The position numbers were made by a program, and so were the translations under genes. A stretch of 19,967 bases of DNA, taken from the NCBI GenBank assembly GCA_030614305.1, contig JAUWKH010000007.1, positions 1 through 19,967 of the forward strand, written 5' to 3'. Numbering within the stretch: position 1 is the first letter of the stretch; each line of letters begins with the position of its first letter. The DNA comes from Bacteroidota bacterium. GTDB taxonomy: Bacteria > Bacteroidota > Bacteroidia > Bacteroidales > JADFUO01. Positions 16,193-19,967 of this stretch are shown here, in pieces. The notes under the pieces were generated by a model, which was not told the origin of the DNA, did no database searches, and saw only the letters and a list, made by a program, of their open reading frames with translations.

Positions 16193-16214
16193 TCTATGTT
16201 ATATCGAATCGTAG

Positions 16215-16222
16215 CAAATTTA
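16215..16222 (-). promoter_or_regulatory. Candidate -7 box for the TPR gene
   Basis: The minus-strand sequence TAAATTTG matches TAnnTTTG and lies 22 bp before the start of the TPR gene. It is the only clear candidate in that gap and comes after the terminator, as expected for an independent promoter. Confidence 0.3.
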
Positions 16223-16246
16223 CCGAATTTTGCTGTAAATATAAAT

Positions 16247-16283
16247 AAAAAAGAGGAGTTCGTTTTTGAACTCCTCTTTTTTT
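16247..16283. terminator. Strong bidirectional intrinsic terminator
   Basis: GAGGAGTTC (16253-16261) and GAACTCCTC (16268-16276) form a perfect 9-bp stem around a six-base loop. The stem is extended by AAAAAA on the left and TTTTTTT on the right. Each strand therefore has a hairpin with a following U tract. It lies 30 bp downstream of the zinc-ribbon gene, whose transcript it would end. Confidence 0.9.
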
Positions 16284-16312
16284 ATCTTTAAATTACTTAA
16301 ACCCGCAGAAAT

Positions 16313-17185
16313 TTAATTATTAACAATATCAACAATATCCTGGTCAACTAAAATTCTTCCGCAGTATTCACAAACGATAATTTTTTTATTCATTCTGATG
16401 TCTAATTGATGTTGAGGCGGTATTTTGTTAAAGCATCCTCCGCAGGCATCTCTTTCAATTTGCACAACTGCCAATCCGTTTCTCGCATTTTTTCTAATCC
16501 TTTGGTATGCAGTAAGCAAACGATCCTCAATAAATTTCTGATTCTCTTCAGATTTTTTAATGAGTTCATTTTCTTCTTTTTCAGTTTCGGCAATAATATC
16601 TTTCAGTTCACTTTTTTTGATTTCCAGATCGTCTTCTTTTTCCTTTAAAATCTGTTGGGAATTCTCAATATCTTCTTTAATAGCATTACATTTGAAATTA
16701 AATTCTTTTATTCTTTTTTCCGATAATTGCATTTCTAAAGATTGAAATTCAATTTCTTTACTTAATGAATCGTATTCGCGGTTATTCCGAACATTCATTT
16801 GCTGATCTTCATATTTTTTTATCAATGCTTTACTATCAATTATTGAATTTTCTTTCTCAGCAATTGACTGTTTTAATAATTCTAATTCCTTAATATAATT
16901 ATCAACTCTTGTTTCAAGACCGGCAATTTCATCTTCAAGATCCTGTACTTCAAGAGGTAGTTCGCCCCTGATTATTCTGATTTTATCAGTTTGCGAATCT
17001 ATTTGTTGTAATGTATATAAAGCAATTAATTTCTTTTCTGTTGTTATTTCAATTACCTGTTCTGCTTCAGGAACATCAACTTTTTGGGATTTAATTTCTT
17101 TAGTATCGATTTTTTTTTCGGATTTAGTTTTTTCCGATTTTTTACCTTTTGCTTTGGATGTAATTTTTGGTGTTGCTTTTGCCAT
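16313..17185 (-). CDS. Coiled-coil protein with C-terminal C4 zinc ribbon
   Basis: The family is a long antiparallel coiled coil (about 80-225 here) ending in a zinc ribbon. NVRNNREYDSLSKEIE (131-146) is the conserved hinge-like motif, and the zinc ligands are C248, C251, C272 and C275. The members are thought to bind nucleic acid or ribosome-related factors, but function is not established. The first about 50 residues (AKATPKITSKAKGKKSEKTK and on) are a lysine/serine-rich extension not needed for the domain and probably disordered. It starts 2 bp after the nif3 stop, so the pair form one operon, a common association in this phylum. Confidence 0.88.
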   Translation of the reverse strand: MAKATPKITSKAKGKKSEKTKSEKKIDTKEIKSQKVDVPEAEQVIEITTEKKLIALYTLQQIDSQTDKIRIIRGELPLEVQDLEDEIAGLETRVDNYIKELELLKQSIAEKENSIIDSKALIKKYEDQQMNVRNNREYDSLSKEIEFQSLEMQLSEKRIKEFNFKCNAIKEDIENSQQILKEKEDDLEIKKSELKDIIAETEKEENELIKKSEENQKFIEDRLLTAYQRIRKNARNGLAVVQIERDACGGCFNKIPPQHQLDIRMNKKIIVCEYCGRILVDQDIVDIVNN

Positions 17186-17187
17186 AA

Positions 17188-18285
17188 TTATAATAAATAA
17201 TTTATTGAATTTGTATTTTTCTCCGAAATTCGGAGTGCAAAATTAGGAAATTTTTTAATAATAACTGCATATATTAATTCTTTTATAAATTGTTCGCTTT
17301 CAAAATGACCGATATCAGCAATTAATATTTTGTTATCAGCTTCAAAAAATTCATGGTATTTCACATCAGCAGTTATAAAAATATCAGCGCCTGCGTTTAT
17401 TGCATTACTGATTAGAAAGCTTCCGGAACCACCACACAAAGCAACTTTTTTGATTTTTTTACTTAGTAAATCTGAATGTTTTATACAATCGGTTTTTACA
17501 ATTTTTTTTATTTTTTTTAATAATTCCAATTCATCTGTCGGCTTTTGTAACTCTCCTATTATTCCAGCTCCTACCCTGTTAAACTCATTATCTAAAGTAT
17601 AAATATCATAAGCAACTTCTTCATAAGGGTGGGCATTAAATAAATTTTTCAAGATTTCCTGTTCCTTATAAACAGGATAAATAGTCTCAATTCTTATTTC
17701 ATCTTCATAATGCAATTCATTAATTTCTCCAACATGAGGATTAGCCATTTCATTAGCTTTGAATGAGCCTGTACCTTTTGCATTAAAACTGCAACTATCA
17801 TAATTACCAATAAATCCGGCACCAGCTTCAAATAATGCATTTCTAACCTTGTCAGCATTTTCAACAGGGCAAAAAGTTACAATTTTTTTGAGCAAATATT
17901 TTCTCGGTAAAAGCACACTGGTATTTTTTAAGTCCAGTTTTTTACTAATTACAGCATTCACTCCATCAATTATATTGTCGGCATTTGTGTGAACCGCATA
18001 AATTGCAATATCATTTTTAATTGCTTTAACAATTATTCTTTCAACTGCATTTTTTCCGTTAATTTTTTTTAAACCTTTAAAAATCACCGGATGATGCGAA
18101 ATAACCAATTGAAAGTTTTCAGCAATTGCCTCATCAATAATTTCTTCGGTTACATCAAGACAGATAAGGGCTTTGGAAATTTCAGTGTTTTTTTCACCAA
18201 TAATTAAACCCGAATTATCATAAGATTCCTGCAACATTAAGGGAGCAAATTCCTCAATACAGTTTGTAATATCACATATTTTCAT
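17188..18285 (-). CDS. Nif3-like dinuclear metal centre protein (GTP cyclohydrolase I type 2/NIF3 family)
   Basis: The product is 365 residues from the ATG at 18285, starting MKICDITNCIEEFAP. An in-frame ATG ten codons upstream (18315) would add MNYRNFKLLT, which is not part of the family core. The metal-binding residues are in SHHPVIFKGLK (H64, H65), HTNAD (H99, D103) and ADIGHFESE (H327, E331). Between them, residues about 130-235 form a CutA/PII-like inserted domain ending HPYEEVAYD, as in Bacillus YqfO. The enzymatic role is unsettled despite the GTP cyclohydrolase label. It shares an operon with the zinc-ribbon gene and faces lpxK across about 100 bp. Confidence 0.92.
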   Translation of the reverse strand: MKICDITNCIEEFAPLMLQESYDNSGLIIGEKNTEISKALICLDVTEEIIDEAIAENFQLVISHHPVIFKGLKKINGKNAVERIIVKAIKNDIAIYAVHTNADNIIDGVNAVISKKLDLKNTSVLLPRKYLLKKIVTFCPVENADKVRNALFEAGAGFIGNYDSCSFNAKGTGSFKANEMANPHVGEINELHYEDEIRIETIYPVYKEQEILKNLFNAHPYEEVAYDIYTLDNEFNRVGAGIIGELQKPTDELELLKKIKKIVKTDCIKHSDLLSKKIKKVALCGGSGSFLISNAINAGADIFITADVKYHEFFEADNKILIADIGHFESEQFIKELIYAVIIKKFPNFALRISEKNTNSINYLL

Positions 18286-18312
18286 AGTTAATAATTTAAA
18301 ATTTCTGTAATT

Positions 18313-18320
18313 CAAAATTA
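18313..18320 (-). promoter_or_regulatory. Candidate -7 box for the nif3 operon
   Basis: TAATTTTG on the minus strand fits TAnnTTTG and lies 27 bp before the preferred nif3 start at 18285. If it is used, the start at 18315 would lie in the promoter and cannot be correct. Confidence 0.35.
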
Positions 18321-18347
18321 AACTAAATTAATCATTATTTATTGAAA

Positions 18348-18366
18348 TATTTGTAAATTACAAATA
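18348..18366. promoter_or_regulatory. Perfect 19-bp palindrome in the nif3/lpxK gap
   Basis: TATTTGTAA, a central A (18357), and TTACAAATA form two perfect 9-bp half-sites. It lies 19 bp before the GTG of lpxK and 62 bp upstream of nif3. Each arm includes TATTTG, part of a Bacteroidota-type -7 element, so it may be an operator or the overlapping promoters. Confidence 0.5.
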
Positions 18367-18385
18367 AACGTATTAATTTTATCGG

Positions 18386-19465
18386 GTGAATTTTATCAGA
18401 ATAATATTATTCCCCTTTTCACTGTTATACGGAATTGTTATTTCTCTAAGAAACAAAATGTTTGATTGGAAAATTCTACCATCTCAACAATTCCATATAC
18501 CTATTATTTCTATTGGCAATCTCTCATACGGAGGCACCGGAAAAACGCCCCACATTGAATATTTAATTCGACTTCTTAAAGATAAATATAATATAGCTGC
18601 CTTGAGCAGAGGTTATGGCAGGTCATCAAAGGGTTTTATACTTGCTATGGAAGACTCAGATTATAAGGAAATTGGGGATGAATCATTGCAATATAAACAA
18701 AAATTCGAAAATATTGAAGTTGCCGTTGATAATTATCGCAGAAGAGGAATAAAAATTTTAATAAATACTATACAAAAGCTTAATGTAATTCTTCTTGATG
18801 ATGCTTTTCAACATCGTTATGTAAAACCCGGCATGTCAATTTTACTAACAGATTTTCGTAAACTATATGTAAATGATTATATTATGCCTTGCGGCACACT
18901 CCGCGAATGCAGAGGCGGCGCCAGAAGAGCCGATATTATAATTGTCACTAAAACCGATACTGTTTTTTCACCAATTACAAGAAGAAGACTGACAAAGCTG
19001 ATAAAACCTAAAGCTTATCAAAGATTATATTTTTCATACGTTACTTATGGAGAAAAAATGCCTGTTCCGGGCATTGAAAATAAAATCAATAAAAAAAACT
19101 TTAACACAATATTATTATTTTCAGGGATAGCAAATTCATATCCATTTCAGGAACATCTGAAAAAATATTGTCAGGAATTAATTGTTCTTGACTTCCCTGA
19201 TCATCACAAGTATACAATAAAAGATTTAAATAAAATTATTGAAGCTTACAATGATGTTTTTTCAAAAAACAAAATAATCATCACAACTGAAAAAGATGCA
19301 ATGCGTTTAATTAAAACCGAATTAATAAAATATATAAAAGACTTTCCTGTATATTACATTCCTATTACAATAAAGTTTCACAAAGATGATGCTGCAAAGT
19401 TTGACAAACAAATATTAGATTATGTTGCAAAAAATCAAAGAGTCAGTAGAGTTCATAAAAAATAA
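18386..19465 (+). CDS. lpxK: Tetraacyldisaccharide 4'-kinase
   Basis: LpxK phosphorylates the 4' position of the tetraacylated lipid A disaccharide at the inner face of the cytoplasmic membrane, the step giving lipid IVA. The 359-residue protein begins with a hydrophobic anchor (3-20). Next comes the Walker A motif GGTGKTP (49-55) within SIGNLSYGGTGKTPHIEYL. GDE (97-99), DDAFQHR (138-144) and ITTEKDAMRL (about 305-314) are all conserved. The start is GTG; the first ATG, 24 codons later, would remove the anchor. It overlaps the next gene by 44 bp. Its presence shows that the organism makes lipid A, the expected substrate of the PagL-like enzyme at 4063. Confidence 0.95.
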   Translation: MNFIRIILFPFSLLYGIVISLRNKMFDWKILPSQQFHIPIISIGNLSYGGTGKTPHIEYLIRLLKDKYNIAALSRGYGRSSKGFILAMEDSDYKEIGDESLQYKQKFENIEVAVDNYRRRGIKILINTIQKLNVILLDDAFQHRYVKPGMSILLTDFRKLYVNDYIMPCGTLRECRGGARRADIIIVTKTDTVFSPITRRRLTKLIKPKAYQRLYFSYVTYGEKMPVPGIENKINKKNFNTILLFSGIANSYPFQEHLKKYCQELIVLDFPDHHKYTIKDLNKIIEAYNDVFSKNKIIITTEKDAMRLIKTELIKYIKDFPVYYIPITIKFHKDDAAKFDKQILDYVAKNQRVSRVHKK

Positions 19466-19967
19466 AACCACATTAAAGCCTCAAATCGGAATTATTTTAG
19501 GATCAGGTTTAGGGGGCTTAACTAAAGAAATTGACATAAAGTTCAGCATTCCATACAAATCCATTCCAAATTTTCCTGTTTCAACTGTAGAAGGTCATAA
19601 AGGACAACTAATTTTTGGTACTCTTGGCGGAAAAAATGTTGTTGCAATGCAAGGAAGGTTTCATTATTATGAAGGCTATTCAATGAATGAAATAATCTTT
19701 CCTGTCAGGATTCTAAAATACCTGGGTATTAAATTGCTGATTGTTTCAAATGCAGGCGGTGGAATTAATCCGGAATTCAGTGTTGGTGATATAATGTTCA
19801 TTACCGATCATATAAATTTAATACCTAATCCATTAATAGGAAAAAACGACAAGAAACTCGGTCCCAGATTTACAGATATGAATGGAGCTTATGATAAAAA
19901 AATAATAAGTAAAGCCATTAAAATCGCAAGACTTCATAACATCAAATATCAAACCGGCGTTTATGCA
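19422..19967 (+). CDS. punA: Purine nucleoside phosphorylase, partial (C-terminus beyond window)
   Basis: The first 182 residues of a trimeric purine nucleoside phosphorylase, which converts inosine or guanosine and phosphate to the base and ribose-1-phosphate. GIILGSGLGG (23-32) is the phosphate-binding loop, and VEGHKG (56-61) and RFHYYEGY (79-86) carry further active-site residues. SNAGGGINP (109-117) then VGDIMFITDHINL (121-133) follow. In this group the loop usually reads NAAGG; here it is NAGGG. The ATG at 19422 lies 44 bp inside lpxK and gives the usual N-terminal length, so the overlap looks real. It is open to the window edge, so the end is missing. Confidence 0.93.
   Translation, partial: MLQKIKESVEFIKNKTTLKPQIGIILGSGLGGLTKEIDIKFSIPYKSIPNFPVSTVEGHKGQLIFGTLGGKNVVAMQGRFHYYEGYSMNEIIFPVRILKYLGIKLLIVSNAGGGINPEFSVGDIMFITDHINLIPNPLIGKNDKKLGPRFTDMNGAYDKKIISKAIKIARLHNIKYQTGVYA

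Overview
The window looks like a chromosome segment of a low-GC member of Bacteroidota, probably Bacteroidales or a relative. The grounds are the AT-rich DNA, the near absence of Shine-Dalgarno sites, several TAnnTTTG-like -7 boxes, and gene families typical of that phylum: a head-GIN lipoprotein, a TPR-hybrid histidine kinase, a PagL-like deacylase, an OmpP1/FadL porin, and a nif3 / zinc-ribbon pair facing lpxK-punA. The species cannot be named from the sequence.

Layout. Bases 1-156 (minus) hold the start of a signal-peptide gene that reads through only if one base of an 8-base homopolymer is skipped. mazG (149-919, minus) and a 960-residue TPR/PAS hybrid histidine kinase (977-3859, minus) follow. 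Divergent from the kinase is an apparent four-gene plus-strand operon (4063-9054): a PagL-like lipid A deacylase, a GIN-domain lipoprotein and two polytopic GT-C-type glycosyltransferase-like proteins. An FkbM-type methyltransferase (9023-9760, minus) overlaps the operon's tail convergently, and prolyl-tRNA synthetase (9817-11289, minus) lies upstream of it. Next on the plus strand come a Tyr/Trp/Gly-rich lipoprotein (11415-12746, apparently cut by an in-frame TAA inside a 33-bp repeat) and an OmpP1/FadL porin (12963-14444). The 242-bp gap after the porin holds a 22-codon remnant of a PIN-domain toxin and a set of inverted repeats.

The right end holds a secreted TPR protein (14687-16192, minus), a strong bidirectional terminator (16247-16283), and the zinc-ribbon coiled-coil and Nif3 genes (minus, 2 bp apart). 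Diverging from nif3 are lpxK (GTG start) and punA, overlapping by 44 bp, with punA running off the edge. A perfect 19-bp palindrome lies in the nif3/lpxK gap.

Functionally the window mixes housekeeping genes (mazG, proS, lpxK, punA, nif3) with envelope genes. The 4063-9054 operon may be a surface-glycan or lipid A remodelling cassette, since one gene would remove a lipid A acyl chain and two are built like enzymes that move sugars from lipid carriers; this is inference. The most unusual DNA is a heptanucleotide inverted repeat array (CAGTCNN units) inside the first codons of the first GT-C gene, with a different heptamer array (AAACNNN) upstream of fkbM. I found no CRISPR array, tRNA, rRNA, phage module or intact transposase. 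I do not see a convincing complete novel system.
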